Shown in pieces: positions 26,340 through 39,219 of a DNA stretch of 64,000 nt (its first letter is position 1; each line of letters begins with the position of its first letter). The stretch is taken from positions 23,997,501 to 24,061,500 of the forward strand of contig CM050446.2 of NCBI GenBank assembly GCA_027563935.2, given 5' to 3'. Made by a program: the position numbers and the translations under genes. Under the pieces are notes generated by a model. That model did not search any database, was not told the DNA's origin, and saw only the letters and a list, made by a program, of their open reading frames with translations. Source of the stretch: Costus lasius (Eukaryota > Streptophyta > Magnoliopsida > Zingiberales > Costaceae).

Positions 26340-26344
26340 CTAGG

Positions 26345-27415
26345 CGCATGTCTAAACTCAAAAAGAGGAATTGCGACTTGGGGCATCATCCATTCACTCG
26401 AGAACATCTTCAACTTGGACTTTGCAGCGCTTGGTTGTTGCAACTTTGTGGCGAGTGCAAAGGGTTGAAGATCACCACCAAAACTCCACTTCCGGTGAGG
26501 GACTTCTTCATTCGGCCACCTTGTGAGGATTGCAAGGAGGAGAAGCGACTAGAGGTTGGTTGCTTGGAGTTTCTTCTACAACATTGGGGAGCGGTGTCAA
26601 GAGCATCACCGGCGGCACCTTTCTTCTCCAGCGACGGGAAGGAGGTTTCCGGTCATCTAGGGTTCTCTCTAGAGCTCTTAGGTACTATTCTTTAGAGGTT
26701 AAAGAATTGGTGTGCTTGTTGTAAATTTAGGCGTGTGGCCTAAAGAGAGGTTTTAGTATCTTTGACTATCGATTTTGATGTTGAGTAGTTGATAGGTTTT
26801 CCTCTCGTGGTGGTTGTGTTTTGTGTGTTGTTGTTTGGAGCTTTACGCATATTGTGTTGTGCTTTGTTAGAAGTTATATGCTTAGGGTTTGCACCTAGGT
26901 ATAGGGTGTCTAGTTTGTGTAGGACTTGCATACGCCACACATAAATCTAGTGTTTGGCTTGTCTATTGTACAGGGCGCTTACTCTTGTATGCAAAGAGGT
27001 TGGAGGCAAGTTGCCTAATCAATCCACTATAAGGGGTCTTTGCAAGATTCGGCCAGGGCTTTGCTTGGTGTTTCCAGTGTGCTCCAGAGGTTGGGGAACA
27101 GTGTTTTGCCCTCAAGGGCGCAAGTGGGCAAGAGACACAGGCAGAGGCGCAATATTGAGTGACTTGGCAAAGGAAGGGGACATCATATTACATTTGGTGC
27201 ACAGAGAAAATTAAGCGGGAGCACGGTGTTTTAGTGTACGAGGACGCTCGAGGGCTTGACATTGAGTATGCGCTTGGTTTACTTGTGATTGTGTATGGGG
27301 CAAGTTGTGGGGAAGTGGTGAGCACATTCCGCATTAGGGCGAATTGTAGTTGAGGAAAGCTGATGGGTCGAGGATTTGTGTCATCACATTCTCAAAGTAT
27401 AGTGCCCAAAATTTG
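26345..27415 (+). other. Probable leader/LTR sequence of a Gypsy element
   Basis: This stretch was continuous with about 21853 before the MITE and TR-GAG insertions. No gene is supported, and short frames lack domains. Its position directly upstream of a Gypsy gag fragment suggests LTR or leader DNA. I could not identify its ends. Confidence 0.4.
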
Positions 27416-28040
27416 GGGCATATTTGGGGTGTGACAGTTTTTAGTTCAGGTCCTTTCAAGGGTGAATCTAGGGAAGCCAAGGTTGAGGATTGGCTAAGGC
27501 TAGTTGAGAAGGCTTTTGACCTTATCGTGTGCAACAATGAGGATAAAGTTCAGTATATCTCCTACATGCTGCAAAACAGTTTTGTCTTCTAAAGGTCCTG
27601 AGATCACTTACATTTCACTCGACTCTGATCGTTTTGCCCCAATGATGGTAGCAATACAAAAGCAAAGGGCTATGTTGTTTGAGAGGGGATTGAACCTAGA
27701 TATGAGAAGTTGGGTATCCATGTTTCAACTTAAGACCTACTCTATAGTAGTGGGAAAAGTCTAAGGCTGAGCAAGTGAAGAAAGAATTTGGTCAATTACC
27801 TTTCGAATGTAAGCCTGAAGGTAGCCCCAAGTATTAGGACATCTAGAGTAATATAGTACACCTCAACCGACTTCTAAAACTCCTAATTTATTTAGTTTTG
27901 TGCTTTGTAAATTTTGTAGAGACATTTGCTATATATCTTCTAAGTGTCCAAAGGGGCATTTTGTGTTTTTTTTAAGCAACCTAATCACATGAGAAATGAA
28001 TGTCCTAGTAGAAATAAACCATTCTCTCAAGGTTAAAGTA
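27416..28040 (+). pseudogene. Gypsy gag remnant with zinc knuckle
   Basis: The translation includes KVEDWLRLVEKAFD and KVQYISYMLQ, the hallmark of the Gypsy retrotransposon gag domain, and then GPEITY in another frame. Near 27950-28010 a CCHC-like knuckle ending KQPNHMRNECPSR can be read. There are multiple stops and frameshifts, and no downstream pol is visible. Confidence 0.7.
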
Positions 28041-28985
28041 TTTTGATATTTATGATATTCTTACATGTCTTCCTTCATTATTCCTTAGTTACAGTCTTAT
28101 GATATTTTGATATTTTAGATTCTTTGCATGTCGAAGATTTTTCTTCTTTATCATGTTCATAGCTATGTGTTGTTATTAGATAAAGTCTGAATTTTAGGAT
28201 GATGTGAATGTTTGAGTTATTTGATAAAATGCATTTGTTGAATGCTCGGTTAAGTGTATAGTTTTAAAGTATTAATTTCCATAGTATAAGTTGAATGTTA
28301 AATTGAGAATTTAAGACTGATATTCAGTGATGATATAAACTTGAGAAATTTATTTCACGAATATTTGATTAATATAGAGGGGTTATTACAAGAAAACTTT
28401 ATGTTGGGTTAAGCAAGTTATATTATTCTGAGTAGTTAATACCTTTGCTCATGGTTTTGTAGATTGCCTTGCTTATAATCATATGATGCCAGTATATTTG
28501 TGTTCTAAGTATCACCCAATGAAATTAGTGATCGATCACTCTTGTTTTTATTGGTGAACGGTGCTCACCTGAGTTGCATCATATGTTTATAAGTTATAGT
28601 CTTGTTAAAGCGTAAGAGTTAAAAAAATACAATATAAGGAGTAGTGGAATTAAGTTTTCATTCACATGCATATTTTAATGGTTGAATTAAAGACACGAAA
28701 GTATTGATAAAGATAATCGGTTCCTAGTATAACTCTATAAGAGAGTAGAACATGTATTTGGAAATACCTGTTTTGTTTAAGTGATGGTAAATTTAGAGGA
28801 CCAAATTTTTTTATAGGTAGTATTGTAATATCCCAAATTTCAGATTTTACATCCAAAAAGATTTTTAGAAAATCAAAAATAATATGTTGGATTTTTGGTG
28901 AATTTTTGGGATTTTTCAAAATTTTCTAGGAATTTATCAAAATTTTATAAGGAATCAAATAAATAAAATTATATAAGTTTGAAAC
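28041..28985. other. AT-rich intergenic DNA
   Basis: No gene or element with recognisable ends is seen here. Confidence 0.5.
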
Positions 28986-28988
28986 TTA

Positions 28989-29237
28989 TGGCCTGTTTTA
29001 TTGGGGTGAAAATCAGAGAGAAGAGAAAGAAACCTAGTTTTTCATATGTTTTATTGGAGGGGCAGATTTGAAGGGCAAGAAAAGGGGACCACTTTTCTCT
29101 CTTTTTGCATTCTCTCCAAAAGAGGGAGAAAAGAAAACACTTTTCTCCCCAACCTCACTATTTTTCTTCCCACTTATTTTTCTTTCTTTTCTTTTTACTC
29201 TTCTCTCTTTTTTTCTTGCCCCCAATAAAACAGGCTC
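28989..29237. mobile_element. Tourist-like (PIF/Harbinger) MITE, 249 bp
   Basis: The left end tGGCCTGTTTTATTGGGG and right end CCCCAATAAAACAGGCtc are inverted repeats of about 17 bp with the GGCCTGTTT type start of Harbinger elements. The trinucleotide TTA flanks both sides (28986-28988 and 29238-29240), the typical PIF/Harbinger target site. The interior is purine-rich on one half and pyrimidine-rich on the other. There is no transposase. Confidence 0.85.
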
Positions 29238-29383
29238 TTAAAGTAACTAATGCTGGTCGTGGGGGCTCAAGCTCAGGACATGCTGTTTGCATTGTGATCG
29301 AGTCTTGATTTTGTTTAAAGTCGCACGAGAAATTCTTAAGCTTCACTTTGGCATGAGTGAACTCATCGACTCCCCCGTCTCTC

Positions 29384-29700
29384 TAGGTGACCTAGTATTT
29401 GATGTCATTTTCCTTATTTGGGGCGCTTTTGGGGTTTTTAAGAGGGATAGAATTGATGTGGGGGATTATTTCCCGTTGTCACATCGACTTCTTCATCTAT
29501 GGCTATGATTCAACATTAGGTGACCTAGTATTTGATGCCATTTTCCTTATTTGGGGTGCTTTCGGGGTTTTTAAGAGGGCTAGAGGTTGCTCAGTCATGT
29601 TTAAAACCCCTATTGCCTGGAAGATTCAAGACACCTTTAAGAAATAGAATTGATGTGGGGGATTATTTGTCAAAGTTTATTGTCACATCAACTTCTAGTG
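29384..29700 (+). repeat. Tandem duplication of a ~133-bp segment
   Basis: A block from ggtgacctagtatttgatg to tttttaagaggg occurs at about 29387 and again at about 29520. A further partial repeat, aattgatgtgggggattat, lies at 29451 and 29648. The short frames it creates are artefacts of the repeat. Confidence 0.8.
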
Positions 29701-31398
29701 AAGCTAGCATCATGATTTCTTCATCTATGGCTATAATTCAACATTATATCAAGGTATTATGCTCTTTCTTTTAGTTTAGTTAAGTTTTTGGTATGTTTTT
29801 GGAGAAGTTTTGAAGATTGATGATAGTGGCACCTCATCAAAAGCTTGTCGTGGATAGTCCTAGAGCCTATGTTTCCTTTTAACATTCACTTGTGAAAGTT
29901 GGGAGGTGAACGACGGTGTGTGCGTTGGAGAGCTTGCCAGAGCTATTGTGGCTCTCGAGTCAAGGTAGTTGTAGGCAGTGGTGGTTGTATTTAGGGTTTA
30001 AATTGGGTTAATTGTGGTTTATTTGAAATAAACAAGCCTTAATTCGGGTGAGTTGAAAGCTGATTTGGACTGAGCCTAGTAGATTGAACGGCTCAATCTC
30101 AAACTAGAGTATGTTTTTGGACTGGTTTGACTTGATCCAATCTCAGCTAGTCTAGATACACTGTTGGAAAGTTTACAAAAGTTTCGATCCAATGCTGCCA
30201 AAATCCATTTTGACACTATAATTGTTTGTAGTTTTTGTGTAATTTATGGTTTAAGTTTTTGTCTTAGGGTTAATATGACCGGTTTAGCACAATTTTGTCT
30301 GATTTAGTGAGTTTTAGATCCGATTTAGCTATTCAATTCAACATAATTCTGTTCGGTTTAGTTGATTCGAGGTTTGTTCTATAAGTTTTAGGGTACGTTC
30401 TATGGGCTTAGTTTTAGAGCGAACCCTAGCCCTCTCTTAAAATCTCTGGAAGCACCCTAGAAAAGGAAAACAGTGCAATAGACTGCCTGGAGGTGCGGGG
30501 AAGATGATGAGTTCCCTGGTCCCTGAACACAACTTGAACTTAAAATTTTTTTACCAACTTTAATCAAAATTGTGTCCCAGTCTCTGTGGCTTGATTGAGT
30601 GCTAAGCAAATTGAAGGCATTTATGACTAAGTGAAACATACTGTAATTTAGCACGCTTATGGTGAGATATTTGCAGCTGTAGCTTTTTCATGTTTCTTAA
30701 ACATGTATTTGTCCAGCAATTTCAGTATGTGGACTATCGGCACAGCATATTAGCAGCCTAGTCTTTCTCGAAAGTGTATAGGATATTGGCTTTTTTGTCT
30801 ATGAAAGAGTATGCATGCCATGTAAAATTATTTGCAAATTCTCATGAGAATGAATAGCCTTTGTCTTGATCTACAAATTCACGTCAATGTCTTGGAATCA
30901 TGATATCCTTTTTTGGAGTTCAACTCAATAATTTTGGTTGAGTATGTTGTATTTTTCTTCTCTATTGAATTACAAAACATGAGGTTACTATAGGTGCTGT
31001 ATACAGCTGCCGAGTAGCTATGTTTTTTATTGTACATTGTACTTTTATTCTGCACATGATATAATGTCTATCTTAAAACTTTATGCTCTTGGAATAAAAC
31101 GAATACTACAAAATTACAAATGATATGTTCAGTTTGATGTTTTTTATGATGACAAGATGAAGCCATGCTTTTAGCATTTTAAGTTCTTTAGTATGGGTCA
31201 TTCATTGGTTTGATGTTTATTTCATTGGATTAAAGATATTGATTATAGATGCTTAGGAAAAAATGACCTATCATATTGGAAGTTATCTTGCATTAGCTTT
31301 ACCCCTCCCTTTTTAATGGAAAAATGAAAGTAAAATGAAAATTGTTGTCTATGCATTGCATACTTTCGAAATAGTCTCTGGTAAATTTTTTTCTTCAG
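29701..31398. other. Upstream region of eIF1 with a probable 5'-UTR intron
   Basis: There is no coding sequence here. The stretch near 30410-30500 (gaaccctagccctctctt...) could be the transcribed leader. A pyrimidine-rich acceptor (tttttttcttcag) ends at 31398, just upstream of the eIF1 start, suggesting a 5'-UTR intron of up to about 0.9 kb. The donor cannot be fixed. Confidence 0.4.
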
Positions 31399-31461
31399 TT
31401 TTAAGTGAGGAAAACAGAACTACGTTTCTTGTTGTCTTCACTTCTCAACATTCAAGAGTTC

Positions 31462-34400
31462 ATGTCTGATCTTGACGTCCACCTCCCAACTGCTTTTGGT
31501 AAGTAAATTGCTTGATCTATTTTTTTCTCTTGTATTGCACGTTTCAATGATGAAAAGCTAAATGATTCTCTTTCTGACTTTTGTATATTCAGATCCATTT
31601 GCAGAGGCAAACGCAGAGGACTCTGGTGCTGTTCCAAAGGAGTATGTGCATGTGCGTGTACAACAGAGAAATGGAAGGAAGAGTCTAACCACTGTACAAG
31701 GGTTAAAAAAAGAATTCAGGTATAACAAGATCTTGAAGGACCTCAAGAAGGAGTTCTGCTGTAATGGTAATGTTGTCCAAGACCCAGAGCTAGACCAGGT
31801 ACTCCAAATAAACTTTAATACAGCTGTAATCAGATATGTTGATAACATGTCTTTTTCGTATGGCAGGTTATACAACTTCAAGGTGATCAAAGAAAGAACG
31901 TATCAAATTTTTTAGTTCAGGTACAGCAACTCGTTCTCTTGCTTTGTTTTGATGACTTGTGTACAAACTGAATGAAGGGAGTTCTTTCCTTTCTTCTGAT
32001 CCCACTCTTCCTGGAGTATTTTGTGCAATTGAGCAAAATATGAGCATATGATCCTAAAGAATTTAGAAGCAATTATGAGCTTGATGATATTTGCCATTGC
32101 AGATGCTTGTAGCTGTTACTAGTTAGGTTGATATTTAAGTTCCCATGCTTCTCATTCCTTCTAGGTTTACGGAAATATGAAGGGTGATCAATTTATGAGA
32201 AATAGTTAGCTCGGAGCTGAGGGATATCTTTTCCTTCTCATTTTCATTTATGTTTGAAACCTAGATACAATGTTCAAGCTTGTTAAACACGTTCTCTGAC
32301 CTAATAATATTGTAGCTTTCATGGATCCAAGTCGTAGTAGCTTATGGTATGTTTGAAAGTATAAAGATCCAAGCTGATATAGCGCATTCAAACACAATAT
32401 TTAATTAAAGAATTAACCATAAATGAAATATTAAGTTCCAAAGAGGATATCACAATATGTCTATTACATCTAAAAATATCAAGTATGATTATTTCTTTAT
32501 ACCGTTATGATTTTCATTAATAGTATGGAATAAGTAAGATGACAAGTATCCTGAGGTACAACATAATAAAGTAATTAACAAGTAAAATATTCAAACTTCT
32601 AACGATCAAACACTAAAAAAATTGAAAAATAGCTTGATATAATTAAATGTAAAGGGGAGGAGAAAATAGTATACTGAATTTTGAAATAGAAAATAAGCAA
32701 TTGTACCCAACGACATGAATGAGACGAAGTTGAGCTGTTGACATGAGAGGTGGTGCTCTATAGGCATCTGAAACTGGTGTTTGTGCAAGTGCTAATGAGT
32801 TCTATAATTGCTGCTAGCGACGCCTTTGTAAGTCGTATGGAAACATTAGAAATGAGACAAATAAGGGAAGAGACACATGATGATTGAGGAGAATGGAGAG
32901 AGAAATCAATGCCAGGTTATCTCGCTAATAAACAATTCTTTTTTGGCAAGCCTAGGTGGCTGGTATAGCGTGGGGTATAGATGGTGAGATTTGAGAACAC
33001 AAATAGGGGAAGACGAATGATAGTGAGAATATGTTGAGTCCATGCTAACGACACTTGTTTGATGTGTCAAGGGAAGTGAGGTCGTTATCTAGCAAATGAC
33101 CATGGTGTTCAATAAGCCAACTGGTGTATTCACCAGCTATGGTGTAGAATATCAGGATAAGCATTATTTTTGGTTAAAATAAGTTATTATGCTTCTGTCT
33201 CCATTATCCATTCATCATTGTATTCACCAGATATGGTGTAGAATATCAAGATAAGCATTATTTTTGGTTAAAATAGGTTATCCTTCTTCTGTCTCCATTA
33301 TCCATTCATCATCAGAATGAATGTTACAAAATTAGTCTCCCCTTTGATGTAATTAAATTTTCTCTTTGGGGTGAACCTCTGAAAGTTCCACATTAGATTA
33401 ATAAAATCCTAAATAATTGTGCTAAGTAATTGTGCTAAGAAAAGTCAATAATGTAAATGTATTGCTCAATAATAACCATTTTAAATGTACTCCAATTGCA
33501 TTCACATCCATAAATTAGTCTCCCCTTTGATGTAATTAAATTTTCTCTTTGGGGTGAACCTCTGAAAGTTCCACATTAGATTAATAAAATCCTAAATAAT
33601 TTTGCTAAGGAAAGTCAATAATGTAAATGTATTGGTCAATAATAACCATTTTAAATGTACTCCAATTGCATTCACATCCATGATAACTACATATCAAACA
33701 TAAGATTTGAATGATAAATTTTTTAACTCCATACAATCGGCATCATAAGAATCCTATTATTTTGTTGACACTTGTCTGTCACCCAAGAATACAACTTCAA
33801 ATTCTAAATAATCCTTTTGCCTTATTAAAATCCTCAAGTGGCAAATTATTCTTTCTTTTTTCCTCAACAGAAGGAATCGTTCTTGCTTTTGCTAGACATA
33901 TACATACTCTTCTTTTTACTTCATTGGTTTGAAGTTTGGACTATAATAACATTGAGAGTAAAAAAAAAATGTAGCTACATACAAGGATCCATATAATTCT
34001 ACACCTCATCTATTATCTATAAAAAGGCTCATATCTATTTAAAACACAAAGTCAAGTATATATCATTCCTGAAGAGATGGAGGTACTGTAAAAGCTGCAA
34101 CTACCGTGGAAAGCTTTGCAATTTGTGATGGGACACTGCCATTGCCAGAAGCTGCAACTGTTGAGAGAAAGCAACAAGTCCTATATATTGTTGCTAGTGG
34201 CATTGATTTAAGATAGAGGCCAGAGGGTGTTGAGGGTTGAGACTGATGAGGGAGGAGAGGACAAATAAGAATTGAGAGAACTTAGTAAGAATTATTTTGT
34301 GCTGACCACATTGGCAAATAGCATTTATTTGGAAATTGCTATTAGTGGCATCTGCCTTTAAGTGAAGAGATGCTGAGAAGTGGTAGTAAAAGATCATAGC

Positions 34401-35664
34401 TAGGTAGGCGTTTGCTATATATAACAAGTCTAGGCCAATTGCAAATATTGTTGGGCTGGTGAGCTCAAGTTGGCAAATACTAGATGAGATATTGTTTGAT
34501 TAATGTTATCAGTCTCGCGGTGACTTCTAGTAGGCAAACTACGGAAGCCTTTGTACATGCGAGAGATGGAAAGAGAATAGGTTGCATGGTTGAGTGATAT
34601 GGAGTCAAAAGGTCATTAGGTTAGACAATGCGATCTACAAACACATAAAACGTTTTATAAAGGTAGTTACATTACTTTTGTTGACTCAACCACTCGGTTC
34701 AACCTGGTCAATTCAACCATGTTTGCTCACTGAGTTTACCTCAAGAAAATTATTATAATTCTATGTTGACTCATTGTGTTTGATTGAAACATAAACTTAC
34801 AGAGGCAAGCAAGTCGACTCACGATTTGACATCCATGGGATCTGGTGTGTCAACTTGTGATTTGAAAATGGTGACAAGATTTGAGCTTAAAATGACAACA
34901 TGGCGATAGACCATGTCAGCTAGTGTTATCTTGTTAGAACAAGGATGTAGGATTTTATGTATATCTATTTGAGCGGTAAATTTTTGCCTAGGTCCTATTT
35001 TCTGTATATCACTACTTCATGGAATGTCGGGGTTGAGTGGCTTATAAATATCAACAACTTCAGAATAATTGATTTAAAGCTAAGTATTTTGGCTCATGTG
35101 ATTCTAGGCCTATAAATTAAGGGGTTTTGTTCTCTTACTAAGTTGGATATGGGGCCGATAGAAAATAGTTAATCACACAATATTGTTAAGTTATACATGC
35201 ATTTAACGAGGGCGTGAACCCTGAGGACGATTTTAATGCCCATTTTTAGTTCTTTGAATGTGAAATGTATATTGATGGGGTTATACCACTATGACTTCCA
35301 GGACGTGTTACACGTACAGACATCAATCATTGTGCTTAATTTTGTAATTATTTATATTTTCTTTTTAACCGTGTATTTTTGTAGAGTTACTGAATAGTTG
35401 GAACTCCTCGAGTAGCTAGCTGTATTCATCTTCTTGACCGGTTTGTGTAATTTTGGGTTCTTGCGTATCAAATATTTATTTATAGTTTGATCCGTTGGAT
35501 GGAATCATCCTTTCCACCGTAGTTCAACAGAACATACGCTAAATGATTGGGTATTTAAATTACTGCTCCTGCCATGTCAATGTTTCTTCTGACTGCCACA
35601 CTGTCTTTTTCTTGTGCAGGCAGGTATTGTGAAAAAGGATCACATCAAGATTCATGGTTTTTGA
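31462..35664 (+). CDS. SUI1: Translation initiation factor eIF1 (SUI1), four coding exons
   Basis: The encoded protein binds the 40S subunit and enforces AUG selection during scanning. Coding exons are 31462-31498, 31593-31798, 31867-31920 and 35620-35664. All introns are GT-AG and the phases match, giving 113 aa, the usual length. The protein begins MSDLDVHLPTAFDPFAEAN and contains the SUI1 core VHVRVQQRNGRKSLTTVQGL. It also has the helix KKEFCCNGNVVQDPELDQVIQ and ends VKKDHIKIHGF. It is intact and close to plant SUI1 proteins. The third intron is 3.7 kb, far longer than the others, and holds repeated DNA. A polyadenylation-like aataaa lies near 35952. Boundaries are read from consensus sites and conservation, not from transcripts. 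Confidence 0.95.
33123..33680. repeat. Two sets of tandem duplications within eIF1 intron 3
   Basis: A ~95-bp unit (gtattcaccag.tatggtgtag) occurs at about 33124 and 33219. A 183-bp unit starting attagtctcccctttgatg occurs at 33331 and 33514, nearly identical in both copies. They are non-coding. Confidence 0.85.
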
Positions 35665-35990
35665 GCACACCGGAGCTTTGATCAACTAGTGTGTCATCTT
35701 TAGCTTATTTCAGCTACTTAACTGCATATTTGGAACTATCGAGGGCTCTCGAACCAATCGGTCGAGATAGCTTGTTTGCTTGACATAATCTCTGTTAAAA
35801 ATGAGTATTTTGTGCTAAAAGTGCCCCACGTATCTGGTTCAATTGTACTTCAGTATATTCTATAATTGATTTGAATGGGGATTCCCATGAGTTTATATAA
35901 TCTTAATTGTTATTTCAAATGTTGAAACAAATTCCTTTTATGTGAAAGATGAATAAAAATCTTGAATCAATAGGTTTGGCCTGCCTTGAA
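35665..35990 (+). terminator. eIF1 3' UTR with polyadenylation signal
   Basis: A canonical aataaa lies at about 35952, roughly 290 bp after the stop codon, within an A/T-rich region suited to plant 3'-end formation. Confidence 0.55.
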
Positions 35991-37855
35991 ATATTGTACC
36001 AATTAGCAAGTGCGACTAGTTTGAGTTTGTGATTATATCAAATGTATCACCTGTGAACAGTGTGTCGTCAGTTTCCTTTTTATTTTGTTTTAATTCAAGG
36101 TTGGAGGCTGATAGATTGCTCCAGCGTCAGCTATTCAGTGTTACAGATGAGTATCTACACAACTGGATGAATAAAATAAATGCATTCCTCCAAATTGTAG
36201 AGCTAGTAATGCGTTGTGTACAGTTGTTTCCTGATTGATGATTTCCTCGATTTTTCAATTTACATGGGCGGACTCTACTATGGAACGCGGCAATGGTCAG
36301 AAAACCATTTTGTGTTGGGCATATATGGCTATGTGAAGCTTGGGATCTAATTTTGTTGACCTGCAGAAAGTATTCCATCTCATTACTGGGAGGAAGCAAA
36401 GCAATGATCAAGATGTTGTCAGGTTATATGCTGCACCATTGTCAAACTGCCGTAGTATTATTTTCTCTCTCCCGAGAAAGATGATAAGCAAGTAGTACAA
36501 TTCCTTTTTCTTGTGTTTTTTTGGGTCTGGGACTATTTTTCTTTCAAAAAATGAGAAAACTTTCTTTGTTAGTTGCATCCCACGTATCTATGGCTGACAG
36601 CTAAATGATCCAAGTACTTGTGATGTGCAGGTATGCACCAGGTCGCTGTTATTATTCAGATGATAGAATTATCTTTCGAGGAAAACGCAGATTACTGCAT
36701 TTTTTTTTTCAAGAAAAAGAATAAATCATCCTTCTTATAATGTAGTATTCCCAAGATTTAAGCATTTAATTCTGCAAAACTTGCCTGAGCTGTGCATGAA
36801 AAACAAATCCTTTTAATGGAGGATAACGTCAATCAAAATATTTCGCAATTATGGTGCCTTGGGCTTTTACTTTCTCCTTTGTTTTAGTTTCATGTCTGTG
36901 CTTATATACTCTAGCACAATTATCAAGTTTCTTTTTGACAAATTCAAAAATAAAAATTACTAATCACTTAAACTGGTGAGCTGTAATCGTCGAAGTGCAT
37001 GCATGTAAGCCCATTATTTTAATATATGGAATGATTAGTTAGAATGACACCATCCCCATTTGATGAATTTGTAATGTCTAGTGGAATTTTAAAATACTGG
37101 AAAAGTGTTTTTGAATTCGTAGAATATAAAAGATTTGAATTGGGACAAAAGTTGTTATTTTGAATTAGAATATACATGAACATGTTTTCTCTAATGAAAT
37201 TATTTTAAAAAAAGTTCCCTGTAAAAAAAAAAAAAACTTTCCGTGGGCAAACTGAAAACTGCAAACACAATTAACAGTGAAGTAATTAACATATATTTAA
37301 TTAGCTAAAGTTCTCTCTAATTGACAATATACATTGTTGATCTACAAAAATTTAAAGAGTCTCAAGAAACACACACACACATATATTAATCTACTTTGCG
37401 AAGTTTCACCGAGTCCTGGTTCCAAATGAAACTTGAGGCTGGAGTTAGATTCTGGATGACTCTAGACATGGAACTCAGTATGATGATTGACTTTTCAATA
37501 TTGTACCAATATAAAGACAGCTACAAGTGTTCAGCCTTTTGAAATTGCTTCTATAGACCTATAAATGTACAGATATGTGGTACAAGTTTCATCTTTTGGT
37601 TACTCTAAATGAAAATGGATAGGGTGAATGGAACTGCAATAAGATCATACTGATGAACTTTCCACTGAATTCCATCTCTTTTTTTGTGTTTAAGGCTACC
37701 AATACCTATCACCACTGAGGTATGCTTCCTTCTGCATTCCCTGTTACTTCTGTTCTATCTATTCAACAGTTTACACTTGTTCTCTCTTTCTACCTCTTGT
37801 GATTGATTGCACATGTTTGCTTCAAATGACTTGCTAAGGCTGGGAGCATCAGTCT
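35991..37855. other. Intergenic region and RIC promoter/leader
   Basis: No gene is supported. Short frames at 36029-36238 and 36293-36484 have no domain. The last few hundred bases must include the promoter and 5' UTR of the RIC gene. An upstream ATG at 37813 opens an overlapping frame out of phase with the RIC start. Confidence 0.5.
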
Positions 37856-39219
37856 ATGGCTTGCAGCAGCAGCAAGATGAAGGGGCTTCTCAAGGGAATC
37901 AGATACATCTCCCAAATCTTTGGTACTGTAACATAGTTTTTCTGATCTCTATGCTCTTTTCTTTCATATTTTTTATGAGCACGCTAGGATTTGGTTTCTT
38001 GCAGTGCACAAGGAGCATGAGATGGAAATAGGCTATCCAACGGATGTGACGCATGTTGCTCATGTTAGTTTTGACAATCCATTCTGGGTAGGTCTTTCTT
38101 TCTTTCTTTTCCTTTTAAAAAATGCCTCTTAAGGGCTGTTATTTTTCAAATGAAATAGTTTTATTGTTTTAAGTTCATAACATTATGAATGTGCATTCGT
38201 AAATGATTTTCTACTGCATTTTTGTGGTTTCTGCAAAAGGGAACTGAAAGTAGTTTTCTGAATTCATCTTCTGTTCTGTAGTCCAATTTCTTAGAAAATA
38301 CAATCTGAAAGTAGATTCATCAATACTCCAATTTAGTTTTGTGTTCAAATATATTTTTGGTGCAGATGGATGAGTTCAAGTCAGCCTCAGATTTCTCTGG
38401 TTCTCTAAGCAACTATGGCTCTGCAGATACCTCTTGGTCTTCTCAAGGCATGCTCTTACGTTCCCTCATCATTCATGACATGTTCTTGAATTTATGCTGC
38501 CATTTTCTCAAAGTATGGCCATTAAAGTGAGAAAAAGAAACCATTAGCAGAGTAAAACAAAGTTAAAACAATTTTTGTGTGGAGATTGATCTAATTGAAT
38601 TACATGAAAAAAATGCTCATATTTTCTGTAACCTGACTGCTTTGCCACAACTAGTCCTTTCAAAATTCATTACCAAACACCTTGCATTTTGTATTTGACT
38701 ACTTTATTTAATTTATTATCTTTGACTCATTCAAGCCAGTACTAGATTTTGGAAGACTCATCATTATTGGCATAGCACAATATGTTTAATCCTTTTGCCC
38801 TAAAAAATTGTGGAAAGAATCTCATCATGTAAAAGGAGAATTCAACTCCAAATGATCATGTTTTCTCAACCATAACTGCATTGCCACAACTTGTCTTTTC
38901 TCATGTTTGTCATGTTTGACTAATTGAAGTCATTACTAAAGATGAATCCTTCTTTCCATGTGGAATAAATTCAGTAGCAATCTCAATGACAGATTTTGAT
39001 CAGCAGAGAGAGCTTCTTCATCCAGCTGCTGGCATTTTCATGGACATGCCTTTGCCTGACATTCCAAAAGCGCCGAAGAAGAAGAGCAAGAGGAAGAAGG
39101 AGGCCAAATCTCCAACTTCGAGTGCGTCCAGAAGTTCATTCTCTACTGCAACTGAAAATGATAAGAAACCACATTACCCTTATAGGGGCTCAAAGGAATG
39201 TTCTACCTTGCTGGCTTAG
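37856..39219 (+). CDS. ROP-interactive CRIB-motif protein (RIC), four coding exons
   Basis: RIC proteins are plant-specific effectors that bind GTP-loaded ROP/RAC GTPases to shape cytoskeleton and polar growth. Exons are 37856-37922, 38005-38087, 38366-38447 and 38975-39219, giving 158 aa. The start is set by an in-frame TAA at 37835. The protein begins MACSSSKMKGLLKGIRYISQ, the conserved RIC N-terminus. The CRIB motif IGYPTDVTHVAHVSFDNP follows, keeping the key Pro and both His but with Ser in place of the usual Gly after HV. A Ser-rich segment (SGSLSNYGSADTSWSSQ) and a basic tail (PKAPKKKSKRKKEAK) then follow. Intron 3 appears to use a GC donor (caag/gcatgc); no GT donor keeps the frame. 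An aataaa at about 39294 may end the transcript. Confidence 0.88.

Noticed and set aside
36029..36484. Possible extra exons after eIF1
   Set aside because: Neither frame has a domain, the eIF1 protein is complete without them, and a poly(A) signal precedes them.
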